Positions 51,719 to 59,889 of a stretch of 64,000 bases of DNA are shown here, in pieces; within the stretch, counting starts at the first letter, position 1, and each line of letters starts with the position of its first letter. The stretch is from NCBI RefSeq assembly GCF_001038625.1, contig NZ_CP011803.1, positions 3,224,001 through 3,288,000 of the forward strand, read 5' to 3'. The DNA is from Clostridium carboxidivorans P7. GTDB taxonomy: Bacteria; Bacillota; Clostridia; Clostridiales; Clostridiaceae. A program made the position numbers and the translations under genes. The notes beneath the pieces were generated by a model. It was not told where the DNA came from and did no database searches. It was given only the letters and a program-made list of their open reading frames with translations.

Positions 51719-52900
51719 TTAACCTTTTAATTTTTCTTTAATTCCAAGTCCTATCTTTTTTACTGTAGGCAATATTGGTTTAAATTCTTTTGGAATATCT
51801 TGTGCCAAACTATATTCTTTGTCTTCTTCAGAATTTACATCATCCTTAAAGGCATACTGTACAATTAGCTTTTCTTCATCTTTACATATTAAAATACCTA
51901 TAGAAGGTTTATCTTCTTTTTTCTTTAAATTATCATCTATCAATGAAAGATAGAAGCTAAGCTTTCCTAAATATTCTGGTCTAAACTTACCTATTTTCAA
52001 TTCAACATTTACATAGCATCGTATATCTAAATTATAAAATAATAGCCCTACATAATAATCTTCTTTTTCTACTTCTATATGGAAATTACTTCCCACAAAA
52101 GAAAATCCTGCATGGATCTCTAGGAAATATTCAACAACATGATTTTCAAACTGCTTTTGCAAATCTTTTTCTGTTGCTTCTTCTAAGAAAGTCAAAAAAT
52201 CAAGCATATATTTATCTTTTATTAATTCAATTGATATATCCTGCTTTAATATCATTTCGTCAATATGATTGTCCTTTTCTTCCCAAAGTTCCTTTAATTC
52301 AGAATCCGTTTTCTCTACATTCTCTACTATAGGTTTACTTTCAATGACATCATTGTTATCAATTTTACTATCTTGTTCTTCATTAACATCTGCTTCATCA
52401 ATATCTTCTTTATAATTTTCTTTTTCATCAGTATCATTTAAACTTTCTTCTTCACTATTTTCAATTTCTATTTCTTTAATAAGTGTAGTTTTTCCCCAAG
52501 AATTTTCTATAATTTTATTTATGTAATATACTCTTTTATCGTAATCATCAATTTCATCCATTAAAATTATGTTATGAGACCAACTGATTTTTGAAGCAAC
52601 TTCTTTAGCAAATTCCTCATCTTTATAAGCTTCAGCAAACTTGCGCATACACCTTAAATTTCTCTCTGAAAAACCCTGCATATTTGGAAATGCTATTTTT
52701 AAATCCTCTGATAACTCATCAACAATTAAATCTTCTAGTACTCCTTCACCCTGTTTATTCAAAATCAAATTTCCAATATTCCAGTAGAGCATAAGTAATT
52801 CTTTATTTACTGATATTACAGCCTTTTGCTGCGAATCAATTATTTTATCTTTTAATTCATTTAAAAAAGTAACATAACCTTTATCATATTCTTTTAACAT
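51719..52900 (-). CDS. DUF1016 (YhcG-type) PDDEXK nuclease with acidic insert
   Basis: 393 aa. N-terminal DUF1016_N region (LYWNIGNLILNKQGEG to ENSWGKTTLIKEIE, about 1-145), then about 75 residues very rich in Glu/Asp/Asn, then the C-terminal PDDEXK nuclease (DKYMLDFLTFLEEATEKDL, catalytic Asp in EKEDYYVGLLFYN, and VELKIGKFRPEYLGKL). Relatives are putative DNA-repair or restriction-linked nucleases. The acidic linker is unusual compared with members I know. The ATG at 52900 follows GAGGTG. No restriction-modification genes are adjacent. Confidence 0.85.
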   Translation of the reverse strand: MLKEYDKGYVTFLNELKDKIIDSQQKAVISVNKELLMLYWNIGNLILNKQGEGVLEDLIVDELSEDLKIAFPNMQGFSERNLRCMRKFAEAYKDEEFAKEVASKISWSHNIILMDEIDDYDKRVYYINKIIENSWGKTTLIKEIEIENSEEESLNDTDEKENYKEDIDEADVNEEQDSKIDNNDVIESKPIVENVEKTDSELKELWEEKDNHIDEMILKQDISIELIKDKYMLDFLTFLEEATEKDLQKQFENHVVEYFLEIHAGFSFVGSNFHIEVEKEDYYVGLLFYNLDIRCYVNVELKIGKFRPEYLGKLSFYLSLIDDNLKKKEDKPSIGILICKDEEKLIVQYAFKDDVNSEEDKEYSLAQDIPKEFKPILPTVKKIGLGIKEKLKG

Positions 52901-53074
52901 CAAAGTCACCTCATAATTCCTTAATAGCTTAAGTTGATTATATCTCAATATACAAAAAAAGTATATGTTGTTAACCATTTCGTTACAAATTTGAGCTTAT
53001 CCAAAAATAAAATCTTACAGCAAATAGTTATTGTATAACTTGTTACAATATAATAAATTAAATGTGTTAAAAAA

Positions 53075-53104
53075 TGAAACTTTTTCCTGTGTAAAAACAT
53101 CTAA
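53075..53104 (+). promoter_or_regulatory. Possible ECF-type promoter of the sigma/DUF4179 operon
   Basis: TGAAAC at 53075-53080, a 17-nt spacer, then CATCTA at 53098-53103, close to the CGTC-type -10 of ECF sigma factors. Located 47 nt upstream of an ECF sigma ATG, consistent with autoregulation. Confidence 0.5.
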
Positions 53105-53150
53105 CATATGTAAAAACAAAAATGCTGCAGCATTTGAAAGAGGGTATACA

Positions 53151-53675
53151 ATGAACATAGAAACACTTGTGCTTAAAAGCAAAAGCGGAGATATTTCTGC
53201 ATTTATGGAGCTTTTAAAACAAAAACAAGAATTATTTTATAAAATTTCTTTTACCTATACTAAAAATTCATACGATGCAGAAGATTGCATATCTGAAGCT
53301 GCCATAAGAGGTTTTGAAAAAATTAAGCAGCTAAAAAGTCCAAATAAATTTTACAGCTGGTTTACTTCAATACTTATAAATATATGTAGAAAAGGATTTA
53401 GAGAAAATACAATTACCTCATCAGAAAAAGAAATAAATGAAGTCAGAGATATGTTCTCTTATGATTCTATTGAAGATAAAATTGTAATTGAAGGCTTACT
53501 CAATACATTAAAAAATGATGAAAGAGAAATATTGGTTTTAAGATATCTTAAAGATTATTCTATTCAAGATGTAGCAGAAATAATGGATATTCCTATAAAT
53601 ACAGTTAAAACAAAAATATATAGAGCTCTTAATTTTCTAAGATCAAAGAGTGGGAGGACAAAAAATGAATATTAA
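53151..53675 (+). CDS. ECF sigma-70 family sigma factor
   Basis: 174 aa. Sigma-2 (LFYKISFTYTKNSYDAEDCI to KFYSWFTSILINICRK) and sigma-4 HTH (LKNDEREILVLRYLKDYSIQ, PINTVKTKIYRALNFL). The ATG at 53151 has AAAGAGGG upstream; the frame from 53031 is an unsupported extension. Its 3' end overlaps the DUF4179 gene by 11 nt, so the pair is translationally coupled. Confidence 0.9.
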   Translation: MNIETLVLKSKSGDISAFMELLKQKQELFYKISFTYTKNSYDAEDCISEAAIRGFEKIKQLKSPNKFYSWFTSILINICRKGFRENTITSSEKEINEVRDMFSYDSIEDKIVIEGLLNTLKNDEREILVLRYLKDYSIQDVAEIMDIPINTVKTKIYRALNFLRSKSGRTKNEY

Positions 53676-55068
53676 TAATGTTCCTGAAAAATTAATGGAA
53701 AATGTTGAAAATAAACTTAGAAAACATGTTGAAAATAAAAAGAAAAAACTGCATTTTTATGCATCAGCTGCTATTTTAATTATAGCAATTATGCTGCCAA
53801 TATCAGTTTTTGCATATAGCAAATACTATAATAATATACCCTTTAAACAAGAAATAGATTTGGCCAGACAAAATAATAATGTTTCTAAAGTAAATAAATC
53901 ATTTAAATACAAAAATATAGACTTTACTATAAAGGACATCGCAGCAGATGAAACAGGAATAGAGGTTATTTACAACGTATCTAATCCTAAATATTATATA
54001 GATGGATTAAGCTTTAAAGATGCAGATAACAAAAACTTTCACCAATGGGGATACTCCCTACCAGATTCAAGCAACAACTCAGACAAAAAAGAAAAAGCTT
54101 TTTTCATTTCTATTGGTAAAGAGGAAGCAAAGTATATACAAAAAAATCCTATAACTATAAATATAGACAATATTTCATATAAAAATACTGAATACAATAA
54201 TAAAATACTAGCTAAAATAAGCTCATTTATTAATCCTAAAAACGATAGTTTTAAGGTAAACTGGAATTTAAAAACACAAATAACTATGCAGAATGTTAAA
54301 AACCTCCCTATAAATAAAGAATATAGCCTTAATATAGGTACATTAAAACTTAAAAATTTGAAGGAAGGAATTCTTAAAACTATCGTAGAATATGATTTTA
54401 CTCCATCAAATGGAAGTATAACTGTAATGCGGCCATTATTCTCAATGCGACTAGATAATAACTATACCGATAATATTAATGAAGAAGAAAGACCAGGTTA
54501 CGAATCATCAGGATATGTACGTGCAGAAGAATTTAAATCTATATATTACAAAAATATAAAAGAAGTAGGCATAAGATTAGTAGGTGCATCTGTTAATTAT
54601 TGGTATAACAAAGAATATGAAATTTCTAAAGACAAACTTCCAATGCAATTTGATTTTAATGGAGAAAAGCTTAAAATTACATCCATGACACAAAAAGATG
54701 ATTGCACTGAGTACAACGTTGAATATGATAAGACAAATAGAATTTATGAACGTATTGGAATTATCCCAGTTAGATTCAGTGATACTGATAATTATGGCTC
54801 CGAGTCACATGAAAAAAATGAAAAAGTACAATTTAAAGATCAAGCATCTAGAAATACTGTTTATAATACTTTAATAAAGAAAGCTCCTAATTTAAGTTCT
54901 ATTTATAATAATTCAGGTTATTCTGGTATTGGAGTAAATAATGCTGTTGTAAGTGAAAATTTCAGTTTTAAAGGCCGTAGTGTTCCTAATAAATTTAAAA
55001 TTGAAAGTGCAGCAAGAAGTTTTCTTTATGATACTGATGAAATAGTAATTAAAAATAACTCCAATTAA
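53665..55068 (+). CDS. DUF4179 transmembrane anti-sigma factor
   Basis: 467 aa. A short cytosolic N-terminus (about 1-33, basic) would contact the sigma factor. One transmembrane helix (about 36-56, FYASAAILIIAIMLPISVFAY) follows, then a large extracellular part starting with DUF4179 (FKQEIDLARQNNNVSKVNKS, VNKSFKYKNIDFTIKDI). ATG 53665 after GGGAGGA. The large outer domain is the presumed signal sensor; the signal is unknown. Confidence 0.85.
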   Translation: MNINNVPEKLMENVENKLRKHVENKKKKLHFYASAAILIIAIMLPISVFAYSKYYNNIPFKQEIDLARQNNNVSKVNKSFKYKNIDFTIKDIAADETGIEVIYNVSNPKYYIDGLSFKDADNKNFHQWGYSLPDSSNNSDKKEKAFFISIGKEEAKYIQKNPITINIDNISYKNTEYNNKILAKISSFINPKNDSFKVNWNLKTQITMQNVKNLPINKEYSLNIGTLKLKNLKEGILKTIVEYDFTPSNGSITVMRPLFSMRLDNNYTDNINEEERPGYESSGYVRAEEFKSIYYKNIKEVGIRLVGASVNYWYNKEYEISKDKLPMQFDFNGEKLKITSMTQKDDCTEYNVEYDKTNRIYERIGIIPVRFSDTDNYGSESHEKNEKVQFKDQASRNTVYNTLIKKAPNLSSIYNNSGYSGIGVNNAVVSENFSFKGRSVPNKFKIESAARSFLYDTDEIVIKNNSN

Positions 55069-55394
55069 TATTAAGCACTAACCTTACTCCAATATAAATT
55101 TTTTACTATTACATTATATAAGTAACTGGACTTTCGCAGTTTAAAAATAATGTGACACAAGCATATGTAAGCGAAGTAACTATATTTCAAATATTTACGT
55201 ATTTTGATGTTATATTTTTCAATAACTTAAATACCAATCCCTTTTAAAGTATTTCTATAAAATAAAAAAAGCTGATATTTAAACTAAATATATTAGTAAA
55301 ACAGCAGGCTCCGCCTTAGTTTTATATGTTATAAGTTATAGTTAAATATAATTTGACTTACTAAAATTATTCATAACAATGTAATTAAGAGCGT

Positions 55395-55665
55395 ACACTT
55401 GAACTTGCTAGTTTGAATTTTAACTTTTATGCAGTGATATATGATAAGGGTGTCATCACATTAGCTAAATTGTTTTAGTATTATTCTTAGCTCAAAATTT
55501 TTGAAAGTCTTAGAACTTTAGTCCTGTTTGAGGGAACCGAGTTTGACAAAGTTCTTAGGCTTTCAAAAATTTCGAGCTTTAGAATAATTAAAACATTTAG
55601 CCGTGATGACACCCTTATCATATATCACGGAATGAAAGTTAAAATACAAACTTCCACTGCACCTT
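55395..55665. repeat. Long imperfect inverted repeat (about 270 nt)
   Basis: The outer arms contain a 26-nt stretch identical on inversion, including GTGATATATGATAAGGGTG (left from 55434, right to 55628). Pairing continues inward through TAGC/GCTA-flanked TTTTAGTATTATTCT versus AGAATAATTAAAACA, CTCAAAATTTTTGAAAG versus CTTTCAAAAATTTCGAG, and AGAACTTT/AAAGTTCT, to a loop with GAGGGAACCGAG. No coding capacity. It sits between the convergent DUF4179 and DUF4367 genes, in a 681-nt gap whose remaining parts show nothing recognisable. Could be a mobile repeat or a long structured RNA/bidirectional terminator. Confidence 0.75.
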
Positions 55666-55749
55666 TACATCGCATTATGCTTATATTAAGTCAAACTTGT
55701 ATGTGTGAAAGTTGAGTTAAATAAAAACTTGTTATTTTTACTGCACAAA

Positions 55750-56730
55750 TTATTTAACAGACTCTGCAATTTTTATTAATTCATCTTTTCCAAATGCTCC
55801 TTTACCCGATACTTCATAAAGTACATTATCATATTCCCAGTCAATATACCTATCATCACTTATTGCAGCATCTTTTCCATTAACTTTTACTTTTTCAAGT
55901 TTGCCATCTGTTGAACTTACAAATTTAGTATCATTATTTGAAATGCTTTGAGTCATAAAAATCTCTTTACCTGTTTTTTTATTAGTAAAAAATATAAAAA
56001 TGTATTGATTACTAACTCCTCCATCCTTATTTTTTATAAACTCTGCTCTATCAAATTTATAATCTTTTGGCAAATAAGAAGGAAACTTAACTTTGAAACA
56101 GGTGTACTGATTTAATGTGCTAGAATCTTTAACTATTAGAAATTTCTCTTTCCTGCTTTTTTCAGTTTGTATTGTAACATTATTAGGATCTTTTGATGAA
56201 CTAACAAAGCCAGTAATTTTTTCTCCATTAGCTGTATAAAATTGAGTACCATCAGTAAAAGTCGTTATAGGTTTGCCATTTTTGTCAAAAACCTTTCCTT
56301 TCAATTTATCAGGTATAGGACGAGAAGCATTTTTATCTGTTTTAGGAGTTTCTTTTTCTTGCATAATCTTGGTACCATTATCACCAATAAACACTGTACT
56401 TATTACTTTTCCTAATACTCCTTTTGCAAAAGATGTTTGACTTAAAGCTCCACATATTATTAAACAGCATGCAGCTGCAACAGCAGTACGCTTAATTTTA
56501 TTTGAACCTTTCCCAACATTATCTCTTTTATTCTCATTTATATTTTTCAAAGTTCTTTTAAAAACAGCTTCTTTATTACTATCCTTACTAAAATCCTTAT
56601 CTGATAAAGTTTTTCCAAGCTTTAAAATTTCATTATATTCTTGTTCTTGAGGTTCATCTGTATGTTCTATACCATTAAAATAAGCGTCCATATCTATTGA
56701 AAATTTATCTTCTATACTTTTTTTATTCAT
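55750..56730 (-). CDS. DUF4367 transmembrane anti-sigma factor
   Basis: 326 aa. Cytosolic N-terminus (about 1-85), one transmembrane helix (about 88-108, TAVAAACCLIICGALSQTSFA), a linker with repeated KPITTFTDGTQFYTANGEKI-like segments, and a C-terminal DUF4367 domain (about 205-326, FKVKFPSYLPKDYKFDRAEF). Starts 2 nt after the ECF sigma gene. Probably sequesters that sigma factor until an envelope signal is received. Confidence 0.85.
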   Translation of the reverse strand: MNKKSIEDKFSIDMDAYFNGIEHTDEPQEQEYNEILKLGKTLSDKDFSKDSNKEAVFKRTLKNINENKRDNVGKGSNKIKRTAVAAACCLIICGALSQTSFAKGVLGKVISTVFIGDNGTKIMQEKETPKTDKNASRPIPDKLKGKVFDKNGKPITTFTDGTQFYTANGEKITGFVSSSKDPNNVTIQTEKSRKEKFLIVKDSSTLNQYTCFKVKFPSYLPKDYKFDRAEFIKNKDGGVSNQYIFIFFTNKKTGKEIFMTQSISNNDTKFVSSTDGKLEKVKVNGKDAAISDDRYIDWEYDNVLYEVSGKGAFGKDELIKIAESVK

Positions 56731-56732
56731 AG

Positions 56733-57278
56733 CTATACCTCTCTTTCCATTTCTACTTTAAGTTTTTTCATTACCCTATAAAGTATTACTCCCACATTAC
56801 TTTCTGTAAGCTCTAAAATTTCTGCAATCTCTTTATTTTTTAAATTTCCTCCAAATTTAAGTGCTACAATATTCCTCTCTTTACTATTTAAAACCTTTAA
56901 GGCCTTTGAAAGTTTATTATTAGCTTCAGCTATTAATACTATATCTTCTGGATTATTTTCTCTTGATATTAATTCTTTAATTTTATCTATAGAAAATAGT
57001 CTATGCTTCTTTAAACTTCTAAAATAATCATTCACTACATTTCTAGCTATAGCAAACATCCACACTTCAAATGGGGACTTACTTTTAGAATATGTGTCTA
57101 TTTTTAGCATTACCTTTTCAAAAACCTGACTTGTTAAATCTTCCGTTTCCTCATTAGAATTAATTCTATAATATATATAGTTGTATATCCTTTTGTAGTA
57201 GGTTTCAAAAATATAGGTCAAATCTAATTCTTTACTTTGGCCTTTATCTGAAGAATTAGATAAAGCAAACTGCTCCAT
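56733..57278 (-). CDS. ECF sigma-70 family sigma factor
   Basis: 181 aa. Sigma-2 (IFETYYKRIYNYIYYRINSN, ETEDLTSQVFEKVM, SPFEVWMFAIARNVVNDYFR) and sigma-4 (LNSKERNIVALKFGGNLKNK, TESNVGVILYRVMKKLK). The ATG at 57278 is 11 nt from AAAGGAGG; the GTG at 57290 abuts that RBS and is rejected. Forms a two-gene module with the DUF4367 gene. Confidence 0.9.
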   Translation of the reverse strand: MEQFALSNSSDKGQSKELDLTYIFETYYKRIYNYIYYRINSNEETEDLTSQVFEKVMLKIDTYSKSKSPFEVWMFAIARNVVNDYFRSLKKHRLFSIDKIKELISRENNPEDIVLIAEANNKLSKALKVLNSKERNIVALKFGGNLKNKEIAEILELTESNVGVILYRVMKKLKVEMEREV

Positions 57279-57306
57279 ATTTTTAAACACCTCCTTTTCC
57301 TATTTT

Positions 57307-57322
57307 TTACTTAGCTAAGTAA
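57307..57322. promoter_or_regulatory. Perfect 16-nt palindrome upstream of the ECF sigma gene
   Basis: TTACTTAGCTAAGTAA, 29 nt upstream of the sigma ATG and just before its RBS. Could be a repressor site in the 5' leader. It lies in a 321-nt gap (57279-57599) that otherwise holds the permease terminator. Confidence 0.45.
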
Positions 57323-57475
57323 TCACATATGTTAATACGTATAATTCTTAATTTCATTACAACTTTTTTTAAATCTTTAAATAAATATATATAAAATAGT
57401 TAATCAAAGTTTATTATTACATAAGCAACCCTGTCAGTAATAATTATACTCATATATAATATCATTCCATATAAA

Positions 57476-57521
57476 AAACAGGGTTCAACATTGAAAGAAT
57501 TTCAATATTAAACCCTGTTTA
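57476..57521 (-). terminator. Terminator of the DUF318 permease gene
   Basis: Stem AAACAGGGTT / AACCCTGTTT (57476-57485 with 57511-57520), with further inner pairing around TTGAAA/TTTCAA and a T6 tract on the minus strand. Confidence 0.8.
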
Positions 57522-57599
57522 TATAATATAGTTTTATTAAAGCAGTTAGTTTCTAATTTTAAAGCTGATTATTTAATTGATATTTAGATAAAATTCACA

Positions 57600-58646
57600 C
57601 TAAAGCACTGCCATACCTATAAACCCACTTATAATACCAATTACTGCTACAGAGCATCCTACAAACACAAGTACACGAGTTGAAAAAGCTCTCTTTACTA
57701 ATAATAAAGATACAATACTAACTGATGGTAAAGTTATAAGTAATGCTGCTGCAGGACCTGTTCCAAGTCCAAAAGCCATTAGTGTTTGAATTATTGGTAC
57801 TTCTCCTGCTGTTGGAATAACAAATAAAGTACCAGCAATTGCAAGTCCAATTATAGCAAGTATACTATTTCCCCATGCTGGAGTAACAGCTGGGAACAGC
57901 CATGCTCTTGCTGCTCCTAATATTGCAACTACAATTAGGTAAGCAGGAATAGTATCTATGATTAATTGGAAAAGAGCTTTTAACCAACGACTAAATAAAT
58001 TCCCCTCTTCCTTTTCTTCTTGCATACTAGGTAGTTCTACATCATTATTAGTACCTTCATCTTTTGAGAATTTAACTGCTAAGGATGAAATACCTAAAAC
58101 TAAAACAAGTCCCATAACTATTCTAAATATTGCAAAGTTCCATCCTAAAACAAATCCCATAAACACAATAGTTGCAGGATTAAGAGTTGGATTTCCTAAG
58201 AAAAAAGCCATTGCTCCATTAACAGATGCTGAAGATTTTCTAAGACCTACTGTAACTGGAGCCGAACAGCATGTGCACATCATTCCTGGAATCGCAGTAG
58301 TTCCAGCTGCCACTGTACTTTTAAGTGATTTACTTCCCATAAATTTTCTTATCCAGTTTCTAGGTATTGCTACTTGTACTAATGAACCTATCAATAAGCC
58401 CAATATTAGTGCTTTCCATATAGCGTTAAAATATGCAGTCATATATCCCAAAGCTGCAGCCAATGAAGGTGCTGGTGAAACATTAGATTTTCCTGTAAGT
58501 ATAGAAGCTCCAATAGAATGTTTTGAAGCTGCTACAAATGCTTTGGAATAATAAGGACTCCATTTAACATAAAATAGCCCTCCAATTACTACAATTGCAA
58601 AAATTAAAATAAGTGCTGTGTTGTAATTCTGTTTTTTCGTTTCCAT
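57600..58646 (-). CDS. DUF318/SCO-type permease (ArsP/YraQ-like)
   Basis: 348 aa with about eight to ten transmembrane segments in two halves separated by a charged loop (about 205-220). The signature GMMCTCCSAPVTVGLRK and FFLGNPTLNPATIVFMGFVLGWN carries paired cysteines on a membrane segment. Family members export organoarsenicals or handle redox-active solutes; substrate here unknown. It begins 56 nt after tatC in the same orientation, so it may be a distal member of the reductase operon. RBS TAGGGGG. Confidence 0.85.
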   Translation of the reverse strand: METKKQNYNTALILIFAIVVIGGLFYVKWSPYYSKAFVAASKHSIGASILTGKSNVSPAPSLAAALGYMTAYFNAIWKALILGLLIGSLVQVAIPRNWIRKFMGSKSLKSTVAAGTTAIPGMMCTCCSAPVTVGLRKSSASVNGAMAFFLGNPTLNPATIVFMGFVLGWNFAIFRIVMGLVLVLGISSLAVKFSKDEGTNNDVELPSMQEEKEEGNLFSRWLKALFQLIIDTIPAYLIVVAILGAARAWLFPAVTPAWGNSILAIIGLAIAGTLFVIPTAGEVPIIQTLMAFGLGTGPAAALLITLPSVSIVSLLLVKRAFSTRVLVFVGCSVAVIGIISGFIGMAVL

Positions 58647-58701
58647 TTTTGTGTAACCCCCTAGTTTTATTTTTATATCTAAAAATATTTATTCAAACAA
58701 A

Positions 58702-59442
58702 CTATACTTTATCTGATTTCTTCTTTATTCTATAAATTATAGAACTTATTATAACGCTAATTTCATATAATAATAACATTGGCACTGCCATCAAAAATTG
58801 ATCCATAACATCTGGCGGAGTGAGTATAGCTGCAAGAATAAATATAATTAATATAGCATATTTTCTATTCTTCTTTAAAAAACTAGGCTTAACTAAACCT
58901 AAGCTTGTTAAAACTAGTACTATTAAAGGCATTTCAAACACTATTCCAAAACATGTTAACAGTGTTAGTACAAAATTTATATAATTATTAATTGAAAATA
59001 ATGGAGATACATATTGAGTTGACATAGACATAAAAAACTTTATAGCCATAGGAACAACTACTATATATGCAAAAGTTGCTCCAGATATAAAAAATATAAT
59101 GCCCATAAATAATGAAAAGATAACATATCTGCGTTCTCTCTTCTTTAAAGCTGGTTTAATAAATCTCCATACTTGGTAGATTGTAATAGGCAAAGCTAAT
59201 ATAATACCTATATATATTGATACTTTTACATATTCTAAAAATAATTCCGGAGGACTAACATAAATAAGCTTTAAACCTTTAGCTAACTTAACAATATAAT
59301 TCATTACAAGCTCTATTTTGCTATAAGAAATACAGGATGTTATTGTATTTGCTAAAGCAATTATAATTATCCTTTTTCTTAATTCATTCATATGTTCCAA
59401 TATAGTTAATTTAGTTTCTGAAGATTTATCTATTTCTGACAT
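58702..59442 (-). CDS. tatC: Sec-independent translocase subunit TatC
   Basis: 246 aa, six transmembrane helices. LTILEHMNELRKRIIII (the conserved glutamate region that binds the twin-arginine signal), ITIYQVWRFIKPALKKRERR and FGIVFEMPLIVLVLTSLGL (conserved Phe/Glu). Receptor for folded, cofactor-containing proteins. RBS CAGGAGGA. It follows two tatA genes and the DMSO-reductase-like genes, pointing to dedicated export. Confidence 0.95.
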   Translation of the reverse strand: MSEIDKSSETKLTILEHMNELRKRIIIIALANTITSCISYSKIELVMNYIVKLAKGLKLIYVSPPELFLEYVKVSIYIGIILALPITIYQVWRFIKPALKKRERRYVIFSLFMGIIFFISGATFAYIVVVPMAIKFFMSMSTQYVSPLFSINNYINFVLTLLTCFGIVFEMPLIVLVLTSLGLVKPSFLKKNRKYAILIIFILAAILTPPDVMDQFLMAVPMLLLYEISVIISSIIYRIKKKSDKV

Positions 59443-59482
59443 AAGGTTCCTCCTGAATATGCTCTAATTTTAATGCCACTTT

Positions 59483-59653
59483 TTACTTTTTGGTGTCATC
59501 ATCATCTTTAGATGTATTACTTGCGTTATTTCTAAATTCACTTATTGCTTTTCCAAAACTTTTACCTATTTCAGGCAACTTTGATGGTCCAAAAATCACA
59601 AGTGCTATAACTAATATAACTAATAGTTCTGACATTCCTATTCCACGAAACAT
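59483..59653 (-). CDS. tatA: Twin-arginine translocase TatA/E (second copy)
   Basis: 56 aa. One transmembrane helix ([15 protein letters not shown]), the conserved [20 protein letters not shown] hinge and amphipathic helix, and an acidic tail with four Asp before TKK. The ATG at 59653 follows GGAGGA. Nearly identical core to the upstream tatA, so a tandem duplication. Forms the export pore with TatC. Confidence 0.93.
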   Translation of the reverse strand: MFRGIGMSELLVILVIALVIFGPSKLPEIGKSFGKAISEFRNNASNTSKDDDDTKK

Positions 59654-59696
59654 ACCTATTCCTCCTTAAATTACATCTTATATAATTTTCATATAC

Positions 59697-59873
59697 CTAT
59701 TTTTTGTGTTCTTCTTTATCAATATCTTCTGATATGCGATTAGCATGATTTTTAAATTCACTTACTGCTTTTCCAAAACTTTTACCTATTTCAGGCAGCT
59801 TAGATGGTCCAAATACTATAAGTGCTATTATTAAAATAACAATTAATTCTGACATTCCTATACCTTCAAACAT
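59697..59873 (-). CDS. tatA: Twin-arginine translocase TatA/E (first copy)
   Basis: 58 aa. MFEGIGMSELIVILIIALIV, then [20 protein letters not shown] and a charged tail. The ATG at 59873 lies after TGGAGGA; the longer open frame to 59924 overlaps the ferredoxin gene and lacks an RBS. Lies 43 nt upstream of the second copy. Confidence 0.93.
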   Translation of the reverse strand: MFEGIGMSELIVILIIALIVFGPSKLPEIGKSFGKAVSEFKNHANRISEDIDKEEHKK

Positions 59874-59889
59874 AATTTTCCTCCATAAA

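Noticed and set aside
51719..52900. Defence island around the DUF1016 nuclease
   Set aside because: Neighbours are flotillin/NfeD and an ECF sigma module; no methylase, helicase or toxin gene is adjacent.
53031..53150. Forty-residue N-terminal extension of the ECF sigma factor
   Set aside because: It contains the probable promoter, has no RBS and is absent from the family; the ATG at 53151 is well supported.
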